A DNA stretch of 64,000 nucleotides. It comes from Rhodococcus sp. 14-2470-1b (GTDB lineage Bacteria; Actinomycetota; Actinomycetes; Mycobacteriales; Mycobacteriaceae). Shown here one piece after another: positions 38,853 to 48,114 of this stretch (positions are counted from its first letter, which is position 1; each line of letters opens with the position of its first letter). The translations under genes and the position numbers were made by a program. The stretch spans positions 62,001 to 126,000 of the forward strand of contig NZ_NPFY01000022.1 of assembly GCF_002259415.1 (NCBI RefSeq), given 5' to 3'. The notes below the pieces were generated by a model, which made no database searches, was not told the DNA's origin, and saw only the letters and a program-made list of their open reading frames with translations.

Positions 38853-41438
38853 GTGACCATGTTGCCCGATCCCGTTTCCGTGCCGTCCGCAACAGAGAAA
38901 GCTTCCGCAGCCGAGAAAGCCCCTGCACCGTCCGCTATGCGTCGGGTGCTCCGGCGCGCGCGTGACGGTGTCAGCCTGAACGTCGACGAAGCCACTGTGC
39001 TGCTGCATGCTCGCGGCGACGACTTGGTGGACCTGATGGCGTCGGCGTCTCGGGTTCGCGACGCCGGACTGTTGGCGGCCGGGCGAGAGGCCACCGTCAG
39101 TTATTCGCGCAAGGTGTTCGTGCCGATCACGCGATTGTGCCGGGACAAGTGCCATTACTGCACGTTCGTGACGGTCCCGGGAAAGCTGAAGGCAGAAGGC
39201 CACGGGCTGTTCATGGATCCCGACGAGATCGTCGAGGTCGCTCGGCAGGGTGCGGCGTTGGGCTGCAAGGAGGCGTTGTTCACGCTCGGTGATCGCCCGG
39301 AGGAGCGGTGGCCGGAGGCCAAGGAATGGCTCGATTCGCGTGGCTACGACTCGACGTTGGATTACGTGCGCGCCATGGCGATCAAGGTGCTGGAGGAGAC
39401 CGGTCTTCTGCCGCACCTGAATCCGGGTGTGATGTCGTGGCAGGAACTCTCGCGTCTCAAGCCCGTCGCGCCGTCGATGGGCATGATGCTCGAGACCACG
39501 TCGCGTCGGTTGTTCGAGGAGAAGGGGCAGGCGCATTACGGCAGCCCCGACAAGGATCCCGAGGTGCGCTTGCGCACGCTGACCGACGCAGGCCGGTTGA
39601 ACATTCCGTTCACCACGGGCATCCTCGTCGGAATCGGCGAGACCATCCGTGACCGTGCCGAGTCGATCATGGCAATCCGCAAGGTGCACAAGGCATTCGG
39701 GCATGTGCAGGAAATCATCGTGCAGAATTTCCTCGCCAAGCCGGACACCGCGATGCGGCAGGCGCCGAATGCCGGCATGGAAGAGTTCCTCGCGACCATC
39801 GCGGTGACTCGGATTCTGCTGGGGCCGGCCATGCGAATTCAGGCTCCGCCCAACCTCGTCGAGGCCGAGGAGACGGCTGCGTTGCTGGGCGCGGGCGTCG
39901 ACGACTGGGGCGGTGTGTCCCCGTTGACGCCGGACCACGTCAATCCCGAGCGGCCGTGGCCGAATCTGGACACGCTCGCCGAGCTGAGCCAGGCCGCGGG
40001 ATACACCCTTGTCGAGCGGACCGCGGCGCAGCCGCAGTACATCCTCGCCGGCGCGCCCTGGATCGATCCGAGGATCTCCGCGCACGTCAAGGCGCTGGCC
40101 GACCCCGAGACCGGGATGGCGCGCGAAGGCGTCATCCCGGAAGGACAGCCGTGGCAGGAGCCGGACGAGGAGTGGGAATCGTCGGGACGTGTCGACCTGA
40201 ACACCGAGATCGACACCGAAGGCCGAAACGCCGACACTCGAAGCGATCTCGCGAACGCGTTCGGTGACTGGGAGTCGATCCGTGAGCAGGTTCGTGACCT
40301 GGCGGGCCTCGAGCGGGTCGACCGAGACCTGGTGTCGGCGTTGAATGCGGCGGAGAAGGACCCGGCAGGGCTGTCGGACGAGCAGTATCTCGCGTTGGCG
40401 ACGGCCGAGGGCCCTGGCATGGATGCCGTTGCGGCGTTGGCCGACGATCTGCGCAAACAGGTCAACGGAGACACCGTCACCTACGTCGTCAACCGGAACA
40501 TCAACTTCACCAACATCTGCTACACCGGCTGCCGATTCTGCGCGTTCGCGCAGCGTAAGGGCGACGCCGACGCCTTCACGCTGTCGACGTCCGAAGTCGC
40601 CGATCGTGCATGGGAGGCACACGTCGCGGGGGCGAGCGAGGTGTGCATGCAGGGCGGCATCGATCCGGAGCTGCCGGTCACCGGCTACGCGGATCTGGTG
40701 CGTGCAGTGAAGGAGCGTGTGCCGTCGATGCACGTGCACGCGTTCTCCCCGATGGAAATCGTCAACGGGGCCTCGCGCGGCGGCCAGTCGATCCGTGAGT
40801 GGCTGACGGAACTCCGGGCGGCCGGCCTGGACACCATCCCCGGTACCGCCGCCGAGATACTCGACGACGAGGTCCGCTGGGTGTTGACCAAGGGCAAGTT
40901 GCCCGCAGCCGAGTGGATCGAGGTCGTCACCACCGCGCACGAGGTTGGACTGCGCTCGAGCTCGACGATGATGTACGGGCACGTGGACAACCCGTCGCAC
41001 TGGGTCGGACACATGAACGTGCTCAAGAAGATTCAGGACAAGACCGGTGGGTTCACGGAGTTCGTGCCGCTGCCGTTCGTGCACCAGTCGTCGCCGTTGT
41101 ACCTGGCGGGGGCGTCGCGTCCCGGCCCGACCAATCGGGACAACCGCGCTGTCCATGCGTTGGCGCGCATCATGCTGCACGGCCGGATCGACTCCATCCA
41201 GACGTCCTGGGTCAAGCTTGGGATCACGGGAACTCAGGTGATGCTCAACGGCGGAGCCAACGACCTCGGCGGAACGTTGATGGAGGAAACCATCTCGCGG
41301 ATGGCGGGCAGCCAGAACGGGTCGGAGAAGACCGTCGCCGAGTTGCACGAGATCGCGAACGGAATCGGGCGCCAGGCACGTGAGCGCACGACGACCTACG
41401 AACTCGTCGACCGTGTCCCTGCGGTGGAGCTGGTCTGA
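38853..41438 (+). CDS. fbiC: 7,8-didemethyl-8-hydroxy-5-deazariboflavin (FO) synthase, F420 biosynthesis
   Basis: This bifunctional radical-SAM protein (about 861 residues) has two SAM domains. The N-terminal CofG half has CRDKCHYC and the C-terminal CofH half has CYTGCRFC (each C-x3-C-x2-C for a 4Fe-4S cluster). Together they make the deazaflavin chromophore of F420 from tyrosine and a ribityl-diaminopyrimidine. The start is uncertain: GTG 38829, GTG 38853 or ATG 38859; GGAGGAG at 38834-38840 favours 38853. A conserved hypothetical gene follows after 2 bp. Confidence 0.96.
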   Translation: MTMLPDPVSVPSATEKASAAEKAPAPSAMRRVLRRARDGVSLNVDEATVLLHARGDDLVDLMASASRVRDAGLLAAGREATVSYSRKVFVPITRLCRDKCHYCTFVTVPGKLKAEGHGLFMDPDEIVEVARQGAALGCKEALFTLGDRPEERWPEAKEWLDSRGYDSTLDYVRAMAIKVLEETGLLPHLNPGVMSWQELSRLKPVAPSMGMMLETTSRRLFEEKGQAHYGSPDKDPEVRLRTLTDAGRLNIPFTTGILVGIGETIRDRAESIMAIRKVHKAFGHVQEIIVQNFLAKPDTAMRQAPNAGMEEFLATIAVTRILLGPAMRIQAPPNLVEAEETAALLGAGVDDWGGVSPLTPDHVNPERPWPNLDTLAELSQAAGYTLVERTAAQPQYILAGAPWIDPRISAHVKALADPETGMAREGVIPEGQPWQEPDEEWESSGRVDLNTEIDTEGRNADTRSDLANAFGDWESIREQVRDLAGLERVDRDLVSALNAAEKDPAGLSDEQYLALATAEGPGMDAVAALADDLRKQVNGDTVTYVVNRNINFTNICYTGCRFCAFAQRKGDADAFTLSTSEVADRAWEAHVAGASEVCMQGGIDPELPVTGYADLVRAVKERVPSMHVHAFSPMEIVNGASRGGQSIREWLTELRAAGLDTIPGTAAEILDDEVRWVLTKGKLPAAEWIEVVTTAHEVGLRSSSTMMYGHVDNPSHWVGHMNVLKKIQDKTGGFTEFVPLPFVHQSSPLYLAGASRPGPTNRDNRAVHALARIMLHGRIDSIQTSWVKLGITGTQVMLNGGANDLGGTLMEETISRMAGSQNGSEKTVAELHEIANGIGRQARERTTTYELVDRVPAVELV

Positions 41439-41440
41439 CC

Positions 41441-42190
41441 ATGGAAGATCGCACCGTCGCGGCGGCTCTGGGGCGTGCCGTCGCCATCATCGACCCCGTA
41501 CTCGACCTGCTGGCCCAGCGGGATCCTGTGGGACTCAAAGGCAGAACGTTCAGGACGCCGACGGACACCGACACAGCGCTCGACAAGGTCCTCGACACGC
41601 TGGCGTCGGCGCTCGACGCGACCGACTTTCCGGGGACCAAGGGCTGGCAGGCGCTCGACGAGGACGCGCGATCGCAGTGGTGGGTGGCGCGCATCGGCGC
41701 GCTGAACACCGTCGCAGTTGCGTTCCCTGGCGTGTTCGGCGTTCTCGTCAACCGGCTTCCGCTGCAGGACCTGCTCGGTTTCGCCAACCAGGCGATGGTC
41801 CTGGTCGCGGTGGCGCGCGAGAGCGGCGTCACCGACCGAGCGGATCACGTCCGCATGCTCGCGTCGGTGCTGTGCGAACGTGAGATCGATCTCTCCGCCC
41901 CCGAACCCGAGCGTCCTGCCACGCCGAGAGGTCACGGGCCTTTCGCGTTGCTGCGCGGGATGTGGGACGTAGCGAACGTACTGCGCGATGTGTCCGACGA
42001 GCTGGCGAAACGTCCACGTAGCCGGGGCGTGCTCCGGGTGCTGTCGGCCATCCCGGTCGTCGGGGGCGTCGCCGGATACCTGGGAGAACGTGGTGCCCTG
42101 TCCCGGGCTGCCGACGAGGGGAGGAAGTGGATCCGTGCGCACCGGAACGACGCGAGCCACGTAGGCTCGAAAGTGACTGTGCGTAAGTGA
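41441..42190 (+). CDS. Conserved hypothetical protein in fbiC operon
   Basis: The 249-residue protein starts 2 bp after the fbiC stop, so it is very likely co-transcribed and possibly coupled. It is mostly alpha-helical, with one hydrophobic stretch (IGALNTVAVAFPGVFGVLVNRL, first 20 residues given in part), a central Pro-rich linker near residue 155 and a Gly-rich segment near 205-215 (IPVVGGVAGYLG). No known domain is recognised. A link to F420 is only positional. Confidence 0.75.
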   Translation: MEDRTVAAALGRAVAIIDPVLDLLAQRDPVGLKGRTFRTPTDTDTALDKVLDTLASALDATDFPGTKGWQALDEDARSQWWVARIGALNTVAVAFPGVFGVLVNRLPLQDLLGFANQAMVLVAVARESGVTDRADHVRMLASVLCEREIDLSAPEPERPATPRGHGPFALLRGMWDVANVLRDVSDELAKRPRSRGVLRVLSAIPVVGGVAGYLGERGALSRAADEGRKWIRAHRNDASHVGSKVTVRK

Positions 42191-42203
42191 GGACACCCTG
42201 CGC

Positions 42204-42232
42204 TGGTTGTCGGAATTCTCCGGCGCGATACT
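42204..42232 (+). promoter_or_regulatory. Possible sigma-A promoter of fdxA
   Basis: TGGTTG (42204-42209), a 17-bp spacer and GATACT (42227-42232) fit a vegetative promoter about 70 bases before the fdxA start. Confidence 0.35.
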
Positions 42233-42301
42233 AGGATCTTCAGGGCGCTAGGTTCGATCGGATCGTGGCGCCGACTTTGCGGAAAGGGAGGGAGAGCAGC
42301 A

Positions 42302-42625
42302 GTGCCCTACACGATTGCGGAACCGTGCGTGGATGTGATGGACAAGGCATGCATCGAAGAATGCCCGGTGGACTGCATCTACGAGGGCAACCGAATGCTG
42401 TACATCCACCCCGACGAGTGCGTCGACTGCGGTGCCTGTGAGCCGGTCTGCCCGGTCGAAGCCATTTTCTACGAGGACGACGTTCCGGATCAGTGGAACG
42501 GCTACATCAGCGCCAACGTCGACTTCTTCGACGAACTGGGTTCGCCCGGTGGCGCGGCCAAGCTCGGACGGGTCGACCACGACTCACCGTTCGTCAAAGC
42601 ACTTCCCCCCATGGCCGAGAACTGA
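42302..42625 (+). CDS. fdxA: 7Fe ferredoxin (FdxC/FdxA type)
   Basis: The 107-residue ferredoxin starts [17 protein letters not shown] and has cysteines arranged for one 3Fe-4S and one 4Fe-4S cluster (C-x7-C-x3-C and [12 protein letters not shown]). It is an electron carrier for P450s and other reductases. The order fbiC ... fdxC - dapC matches Rv1173-Rv1178. GTG 42302 is preceded by AAAGGGAGG. dapC starts 2 bp after the stop. Confidence 0.95.
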   Translation: MPYTIAEPCVDVMDKACIEECPVDCIYEGNRMLYIHPDECVDCGACEPVCPVEAIFYEDDVPDQWNGYISANVDFFDELGSPGGAAKLGRVDHDSPFVKALPPMAEN

Positions 42626-42627
42626 CG

Positions 42628-43731
42628 TTGGCGCGCATCTCCGTTGCCGCTGGACTCCCGGATTTTCCGTGGGATTCGCTGACCGCGGCCAAGGACAAGG
42701 CGTCGGCGCACCCGGACGGCATCGTCAACCTGTCGGTGGGTACGCCGGTCGACCCTGTCGCTCCGGTCATCCGTGACGCTCTGAGCTCGGTCTCGGACCA
42801 GCCCGGCTATCCGACGACTCTGGGCACGGACGCGCTGCGACGTGCAGCCGCCGAGTCGCTGGCTCGTCGCTACGGAATCACCGGAGTAGAACCGTCCGCG
42901 GTGCTCCCGGCCATCGGCACCAAGGAAATGATCGCCTGGCTGCCGAAGCTGCTCGGCCTCGGCGCCGACGATCTCGTGGTGATCCCGGAGCTCGCCTACC
43001 CGACGTACGAGGTCGGGGCCCTGCTCGCGGGCGCGCGTGTCACCCGGGCCGACGGTCTCAACCGACTCGGACCCGAGAACGCGTCGCTGGTGTTCGTGAA
43101 CTCACCGTCCAATCCCACCGGGAAGGTGCTTCCGGTCGATCACCTGCGCAAGGTGGTCGCGTGGGCACGGGAGCGGGGTGCCGTCGTCGTGTCCGACGAG
43201 TGCTACCTCGGTCTGACGTGGGAGGCGGATGCCGTGTCCGTCCTCGATCCGCGTGTGTCCGATGGGGACCACACCAACCTGCTGGCGGTGCACTCGCTGT
43301 CGAAGACGTCGAACCTGGCCAGTTACCGCGCCGGGTTCGTGACCGGTGACCCGGTGCTGGTGAAGGATCTGCTCGAGGTGCGTAAGCACGCAGGCATGAT
43401 GGTTCCTCTGCCGGTGCAGGCGGCCATGACCGCAGCCTTGAACGACGACGCGCACGAGAACGAGCAGCGTGAGCGGTACCGTGCCCGCCGGACCGAACTG
43501 AAGTCTGCCGTCGAGAAGGCCGGATTCACCGTCGACCACTCCGAGGCCGGTCTCTACCTGTGGGCGACGCGCGGCGAGTACTGCCGCGACACGGTCGACT
43601 GGCTTGCCGAGCGGGGCATCCTTGCTGCGCCGGGGGAGTTCTACGGCCCAAGCGGAACCCAGCATGTGCGTATCGCACTGACCGCCACCGACGAGAGAAT
43701 CCACGCGGCAGCGGAGCGGTTGCTCTCCTGA
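42628..43731 (+). CDS. dapC: N-succinyl-diaminopimelate aminotransferase
   Basis: The 367-residue class I aminotransferase begins ARISVAAGLPDFPWDSL, like the mycobacterial enzyme, and has the PLP lysine in SLSKTSNLASYRAG and the NSPSNPTGKV motif. It makes N-succinyl-LL-diaminopimelate for lysine and peptidoglycan. TTG 42628 is taken as the start, since no ATG/GTG lies nearby and it follows fdxA by 2 bp. dapD and dapE are about 12-13 kb further on. Confidence 0.92.
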   Translation: MARISVAAGLPDFPWDSLTAAKDKASAHPDGIVNLSVGTPVDPVAPVIRDALSSVSDQPGYPTTLGTDALRRAAAESLARRYGITGVEPSAVLPAIGTKEMIAWLPKLLGLGADDLVVIPELAYPTYEVGALLAGARVTRADGLNRLGPENASLVFVNSPSNPTGKVLPVDHLRKVVAWARERGAVVVSDECYLGLTWEADAVSVLDPRVSDGDHTNLLAVHSLSKTSNLASYRAGFVTGDPVLVKDLLEVRKHAGMMVPLPVQAAMTAALNDDAHENEQRERYRARRTELKSAVEKAGFTVDHSEAGLYLWATRGEYCRDTVDWLAERGILAAPGEFYGPSGTQHVRIALTATDERIHAAAERLLS

Positions 43732-43737
43732 AGGCGA

Positions 43738-43763
43738 ACTCTACCCTCACGTGAGGGTAGAGT
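43738..43763. promoter_or_regulatory. Perfect 26-bp palindrome upstream of sulP, probable MerR operator
   Basis: The two 13-base halves ACTCTACCCTCAC and GTGAGGGTAGAGT are exact reverse complements with no spacer. The core CTCACGTGAG resembles operators of TipA-type MerR regulators. It ends 8 bp before the sulP start, and the operon's second gene encodes a MerR protein, which suggests autoregulation. Confidence 0.7.
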
Positions 43764-43771
43764 AGCGCTAC

Positions 43772-45244
43772 GTGCCGACCGATGTACTGAGCGCGCTGCG
43801 TTCACCCAAGATCCTCAAAACCGAGATCCTCGCCGGACTCGTCGTCGCCCTGGCGTTGATTCCCGAGGCGATCTCGTTCTCGATCATCGCCGGTGTCGAT
43901 CCGCGCGTCGGTCTGTTCTCCGCGTTCACGATGGCAGTCACCATCGCGATCGTCGGCGGCAGAACCGCGATGATCTCCGCCGCAACGGGTTCGGTCGCGC
44001 TGGTCATCGCTCCGATCGTCCCGAAGTACGGTCTCGACTATCTGGTCGCGACGGTCTTGCTCGGTGGACTGATGCAGATCGTCCTCACCGCGTTCGGGGC
44101 AGTGAAGCTGATGAGGTTCATTCCCCGCAGCGTCATGGTCGGATTCGTCAACGCGCTGGCGATTCTGATCTTCATCGCCCAGATTCGATACTTCGTCGAC
44201 GTGTCGTGGCTGGTGTTTCCGATTGCCGCGGCCGCGATCGTCATCATGGTGGTTCTGCCCCGCCTCACCACCGCGATCCCGGCGCCGCTGGTTGCCGTCG
44301 CGGCTCTGACCGTCGTCACCGTCGTATTCGGAGTGCAGATCCCGAACGTCGGCGACGAAGGGGAGTTGCCGTCGTCGCTGCCGTCGCTGTTCTTCCCGGA
44401 CCTTCCGATGAATCTCGAGACGCTGAAGATCATCGCGCCCTTCGCTTTCGCCATGGCGCTCGTGGGACTGCTCGAATCCCTGTTGACCGCGAAACTAGTC
44501 GACGACGTGACCGATACGCCGTCGAACAAGACGAGGGAAGGCGCCGGGCTCGGTGTCGCGAACATCGTGACCGGCGCGTTCGGAGGCATGGGAGGGTGCG
44601 CATTGATCGGCCAGACGATGATCAACGTCAAGATTTCCGGAGCCCGGACCAGGATCTCGACGTTCCTCGCGGGAGCGTTCCTGCTCGTCCTCGTGGTGGT
44701 CTTCGGCGACGTCGTCGCGCGCATACCGATGGCGGTTCTCGGAGCCGTGATGATCATGGTCTGCTTCGCGACGTTCGACTGGCACTCGATCGCGCCGAAA
44801 ACCCTGCGCCGCATGCCACTCAGCGAAACCGCTGTGATGGTGGCAACCGTGGCGGTGACAGTCGCTACCGACAATCTGGCCTACGGCGTCATCGTCGGTG
44901 TCGTCGTCGCGATGATCCTGTTCGCGCGTCGCGTCGCGCACGTCACGGAGGTCGTCGAGATCGCGCATCCCGACGACGACACCCGGGTCTACGGCGTACG
45001 CGGCGAACTGTTCTTCGCATCGAGCAACGACCTGATCCACCAGTTCGACTACGCGACAGACCCGGCCAACGTCGTCATCGACCTGTCCGACGCGCACGTC
45101 TGGGATGCGTCGACCGTTGCTACCCTCGATGCCGTGACGACGAAATACGCCAAGTACGGCACACACGTCTCCATCGTCGGACTGGCCGGGGCAAGTAAGG
45201 AAAGGCACGACCGGCTCACCGGACGCCTCGGCGGAGAAGGCTGA
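43772..45244 (+). CDS. SulP family anion transporter with STAS domain
   Basis: The 490-residue protein has 10-12 membrane helices with the SulP opening GLVVALALIPEAISFSIIAG and the conserved GGMGGCALIGQTMINVKISG (within 20-residue limits), then a C-terminal STAS domain (about 390-480; VIDLSDAHVWDASTVATL). SulP proteins carry sulfate, bicarbonate or dicarboxylates. The start is GTG 43772, only 8 bp after the palindrome, so the leader must be very short. A MerR gene follows after 3 bp. Confidence 0.93.
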   Translation: MPTDVLSALRSPKILKTEILAGLVVALALIPEAISFSIIAGVDPRVGLFSAFTMAVTIAIVGGRTAMISAATGSVALVIAPIVPKYGLDYLVATVLLGGLMQIVLTAFGAVKLMRFIPRSVMVGFVNALAILIFIAQIRYFVDVSWLVFPIAAAAIVIMVVLPRLTTAIPAPLVAVAALTVVTVVFGVQIPNVGDEGELPSSLPSLFFPDLPMNLETLKIIAPFAFAMALVGLLESLLTAKLVDDVTDTPSNKTREGAGLGVANIVTGAFGGMGGCALIGQTMINVKISGARTRISTFLAGAFLLVLVVVFGDVVARIPMAVLGAVMIMVCFATFDWHSIAPKTLRRMPLSETAVMVATVAVTVATDNLAYGVIVGVVVAMILFARRVAHVTEVVEIAHPDDDTRVYGVRGELFFASSNDLIHQFDYATDPANVVIDLSDAHVWDASTVATLDAVTTKYAKYGTHVSIVGLAGASKERHDRLTGRLGGEG

Positions 45245-45247
45245 ATC

Positions 45248-45637
45248 ATGGCTGCGCACATGCAGATCGGTGAAGTGGCCGAACGTACTGGCTTGTCCAT
45301 CAGAACGCTCCGCCACTACGACGAGGTGGGCTTGGTGCCCCCGTCGGAGCGCAGCGCCGGCGGGTTTCGCTTGTACACCGACACCGACGTCGAGCGGCTG
45401 CTGGTGATCCGCCGCATGAAACCGCTGGAATTCACGCTCGACGAGATGAGCAGACTACTGGCCTCGCTGGACACCATCGACTCGGGCGGCGACGGTATCG
45501 AAGAGGCAGGCGCTTTCGTCGACGAGTGTCACGCACGAGCCGAGGCAGCGTGCGCGAACCTGCGGAAGAAGCTGGCGTACGCCGAGGAGCTCACTGCGGT
45601 TCTGGCCGCTAACCGACATCCCAGCCGCCGCGCCTGA
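45248..45637 (+). CDS. MerR family transcriptional regulator
   Basis: The 129-residue MerR protein has the winged helix IGEVAERTGLSIRTLRHYDE, the RLYTDTDVERLLVIRRMK extension, and a dimerisation coiled coil (about 85-120) with no C-terminal effector domain. A Cys in DECHARAEAACANL could be an effector ligand but is not in a known metal motif. It is the second gene of the sulP operon and probably acts on the palindrome at 43738-43763. Confidence 0.92.
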   Translation: MAAHMQIGEVAERTGLSIRTLRHYDEVGLVPPSERSAGGFRLYTDTDVERLLVIRRMKPLEFTLDEMSRLLASLDTIDSGGDGIEEAGAFVDECHARAEAACANLRKKLAYAEELTAVLAANRHPSRRA

Positions 45638-46013
45638 TACGCAGGATGTACACCAGTTCGGTGCTGCCGAACGCCTCGACCGTAGTGAACCTCTTCGGTT
45701 CGGTGTTCGTCGACGGGTTGCGGGCGAACTGCTCCTCGTAGAGTTGACCGGCCCGAAGGTCGGCAAGTTCGACGCGTGTCCAGAAATCGTCGGACTGCAC
45801 CGAATACACAAGCCGCGGCGCACTGTCGGTGACATGGTCGAAGTCGAGATCGTCGTCGTCGGCGGTGTCGTTCGTCAGTTCGTCCGAGTCCTCGTCGGTA
45901 TCGACGTCCTGTTCGGCGTCGGTACCGATGAGGTATACCCCGGGTTGCAAGCTGCCTGCCGGGACCGTCAGATATTCGGCGTAGTCGCCGGAGTCGATTC
46001 CATCGGCGTCCAT
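45609..46013 (-). CDS. Hypothetical protein with acidic central region
   Basis: The ~134-residue protein starts MDADGIDSGDYAEYL and has a highly acidic stretch (about residues 35-62, nearly all Asp/Glu/Thr) between two beta-rich parts (SLQPGVYLIGTD and PRLVYSVQSDDFWTRVEL). No family is recognised. A longer form from 46055 would overlap the divergent fadD36 start. The 3' end overlaps the convergent merR by 29 bp. Confidence 0.7.
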   Translation of the reverse strand: MDADGIDSGDYAEYLTVPAGSLQPGVYLIGTDAEQDVDTDEDSDELTNDTADDDDLDFDHVTDSAPRLVYSVQSDDFWTRVELADLRAGQLYEEQFARNPSTNTEPKRFTTVEAFGSTELVYILRIRRGGWDVG

Positions 46014-46030
46014 GTATGTACGGTAACCAT

Positions 46031-47431
46031 GTGCTGCTTCGTTCACTGAACCCACTCGCCGTTGCGCGCGGAGACGATATTCCCGACGCCGTCACCATCG
46101 ACGGGGTCTCGCTGTCGAGGGGGGACATTCTCGGGGCCGCGACGTCCGTGGCGGAGCGCGTCGCCCAGGCCGACAGGCTTGCCGTGCTGGCAACGCCGTC
46201 GGTGAAGACGGTGCTGGCGGTGGTCGGGTGTCTGATCGCAGGCGTGACGATCGTTCCCGTGCCCCCGGACGCGGGACCCGCGGAACGTGCTCACATTCTT
46301 CGAGACTCCGGTGCCCAGGCGTGGCTCGGAGTCGCTCCCGACGACACCGCCGGGCTGCAGGTGCTACCCGTGCGCCAACACGCTCGATCGTGGCACAGCT
46401 ACCCGGACCCGCACCCGTCCTCGACGGCGTTCGTTCTTTACACCTCGGGCACCACCGGCCCACCGAAAGGTGTACTTCTCTCGCGTGAGGCCATCGCCGC
46501 GGGAATCGACGCCCTCGCCGAGGCATGGCAGTGGACGTGGAAAGACACACTGGTGCACGGTCTTCCGCTGTTCCACGTGCACGGATTGATTCTCGGTCTG
46601 CTGGGACCGCTGCGGGTGGGAAGTCCCGTGATCCACACTGGCAAGCCGACGCCGGAGCTGTACGCAGCCGCGGGCGGCTCGCTCTACTTCGGAGTTCCGA
46701 CTGTCTGGTCGAGGGTCGCCGCGGACGCCGACTCCGCTCGCGCACTGTCCGGTGCCCGTCTGCTTGTCTCGGGGAGCGCACCGTTGCCGGTACCCGTGTT
46801 CGAGAAACTGCGCGAATTGACCGGTCAGGCGCCGGTCGAGCGGTACGGCATGAGCGAAACGCTGATCACACTGTCGACGCGTGCCGACGGAGAACGCAGG
46901 CCGGGATCGGTGGGTCTTCCCGTTGCCGGCGTCGAAACCCGGGTGGTGGGCGAGGACGGCGCGGTGCTTCCGCACGACGGTGAATCCATCGGAGCGCTCC
47001 AGGTCCGTGGGCCGATGGTGTTCGACGGCTACCTGAACAATCCCGACGCAACCGCCGAATCCTTCACTGCCGATGGTTGGTTCGACACCGGGGACGTCGC
47101 GGTGATCGAGCCCGACGGATTCCACCGCATCGTCGGTCGCGCGTCGACGGATCTGATCAAGTCCGGCGGTTATCGCATCGGGGCAGGGGAAATCGAGACG
47201 GTACTGCTCGGTCACGCAACGGTCGACGAGGTGGCCGTGGTGGGGCTTCCGGACGACGACCTGGGGCAGAGAATCGTTGCGTTCGTCGTCGGATCAGGTG
47301 TGGAGCCGACGGTGTTGATCGACCTGGTGGCGTCCGAGTTGTCCAACCACAAGCGGCCCAGGGAAATCCGTGTCGTGGATTCGCTGCCTCGGAACGCGAT
47401 GGGGAAGGTGCAGAAGAAACAGCTGAGCTAG
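46031..47431 (+). CDS. fadD36: Acyl-CoA synthetase, FadD36-like
   Basis: The 466-residue ANL-family ligase has the P-loop-like YTSGTTGPPKGV, the A5 motif ERYGMSETL, GWFDTGDVAV and the hinge/C-terminal domain with SGGYRIGAGEIE and the catalytic Lys in RNAMGKVQKKQL. The N terminus MLLRSLNPLAV and long stretches agree with M. tuberculosis FadD36 (Rv1193). It activates a carboxylic acid as acyl-AMP then CoA thioester. GTG 46031 is preferred to ATG 46016 by this alignment. The stop shares CTAG with the convergent gene. Confidence 0.9.
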   Translation: MLLRSLNPLAVARGDDIPDAVTIDGVSLSRGDILGAATSVAERVAQADRLAVLATPSVKTVLAVVGCLIAGVTIVPVPPDAGPAERAHILRDSGAQAWLGVAPDDTAGLQVLPVRQHARSWHSYPDPHPSSTAFVLYTSGTTGPPKGVLLSREAIAAGIDALAEAWQWTWKDTLVHGLPLFHVHGLILGLLGPLRVGSPVIHTGKPTPELYAAAGGSLYFGVPTVWSRVAADADSARALSGARLLVSGSAPLPVPVFEKLRELTGQAPVERYGMSETLITLSTRADGERRPGSVGLPVAGVETRVVGEDGAVLPHDGESIGALQVRGPMVFDGYLNNPDATAESFTADGWFDTGDVAVIEPDGFHRIVGRASTDLIKSGGYRIGAGEIETVLLGHATVDEVAVVGLPDDDLGQRIVAFVVGSGVEPTVLIDLVASELSNHKRPREIRVVDSLPRNAMGKVQKKQLS

Positions 47432-48027
47432 GAGAGTCTGCCGAAACCGACTATCGCGGAGTCGGACCGAACGTCGACGGTGTGCACGCGGATCTTTCCG
47501 AGTTCGTTGCCGCCGACCGTCGTTGCGGTGTCTCCGTCGACCGCGACGACGATGTTGGTGTGCTGGCCGACCCAGCTGCTGTTGTCGTACAGCACCACGT
47601 CGCCGACGGTGGGTGAGTAGCCTTTGGGCTCGAACGTGCCCTGCTGCTGGTAGTACTCGGTCAACGTGTACACCCCGGGGATGCGCCAACTGCCGGAATG
47701 CGGGTTGCTCAGCGGGCGGCCCGCTTCACGCATGATCCAGCTGACGAAGTTCGCGCACCAGGCTTCCTCGACGCCCTCGGAGTAGAACGTGCCGGGTCGC
47801 TGACGCTCGTGCTCCGCTCTGGTGAGCTCGACGACGGTCGCTTGCTCGGTGGTGAGCGCGGACGTGTCGACGTCGGGAAACGGCGTCGTGTCCCACGGCA
47901 GGTACCGGCTCGGGGCCAACCACAGCACGGCGCCCGCCACCACCACGACGACCGCGACGAAGGCCGCGAGCCAGCGGCCGACGCGTCGGCGACCGCGTTT
48001 CGGGGCGGTGGGTACCTCGATGCTCAT
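47428..48027 (-). CDS. Membrane-anchored CHAP-domain protein
   Basis: The 199-residue protein has one N-terminal transmembrane helix (WLAAFVAVVVVVAGAVLWL, residues 19-37) and an extracytoplasmic CHAP-type domain with the catalytic Cys in WCANFVSW and His in GQHTNIVV. CHAP proteins cleave peptidoglycan peptides or glutathionylspermidine-like amides. ATG 48027 has AAGGA 7 bases upstream. It is divergent from the MerR-clamp gene across 87 bp. Confidence 0.88.
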   Translation of the reverse strand: MSIEVPTAPKRGRRRVGRWLAAFVAVVVVVAGAVLWLAPSRYLPWDTTPFPDVDTSALTTEQATVVELTRAEHERQRPGTFYSEGVEEAWCANFVSWIMREAGRPLSNPHSGSWRIPGVYTLTEYYQQQGTFEPKGYSPTVGDVVLYDNSSWVGQHTNIVVAVDGDTATTVGGNELGKIRVHTVDVRSDSAIVGFGRLS

Positions 48028-48077
48028 CCTTCGAATGTACCGGCAGGTTCGTTCGAACCGACGGTGAAGAACTGGGC

Positions 48078-48108
48078 TTGACCTTCGACCAACCGAAGAC
48101 CCCAGGAT
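48078..48108 (+). promoter_or_regulatory. MerR-type promoter with 19-bp spacer, leaderless start
   Basis: A -35 element TTGACC (48078-48083) and a -10 element CAGGAT (48103-48108) are 19 bp apart, the overlong spacing typical of MerR-activated promoters. The spacer region contains the dyad CTTCG-N6-CGAAG (48083-48098). The GTG start is at 48115, 6 bases after the -10 box, so transcription would begin at or next to the start codon (leaderless mRNA). Autoregulation by the encoded MerR protein is likely. Confidence 0.65.
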
Positions 48109-48114
48109 GGGCTG

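Noticed and set aside
38679..41348. 889-codon open frame antisense to fbiC
   Set aside because: fbiC has both radical-SAM motifs in the right order; the antisense frame has no domain and reflects GC-rich third positions.
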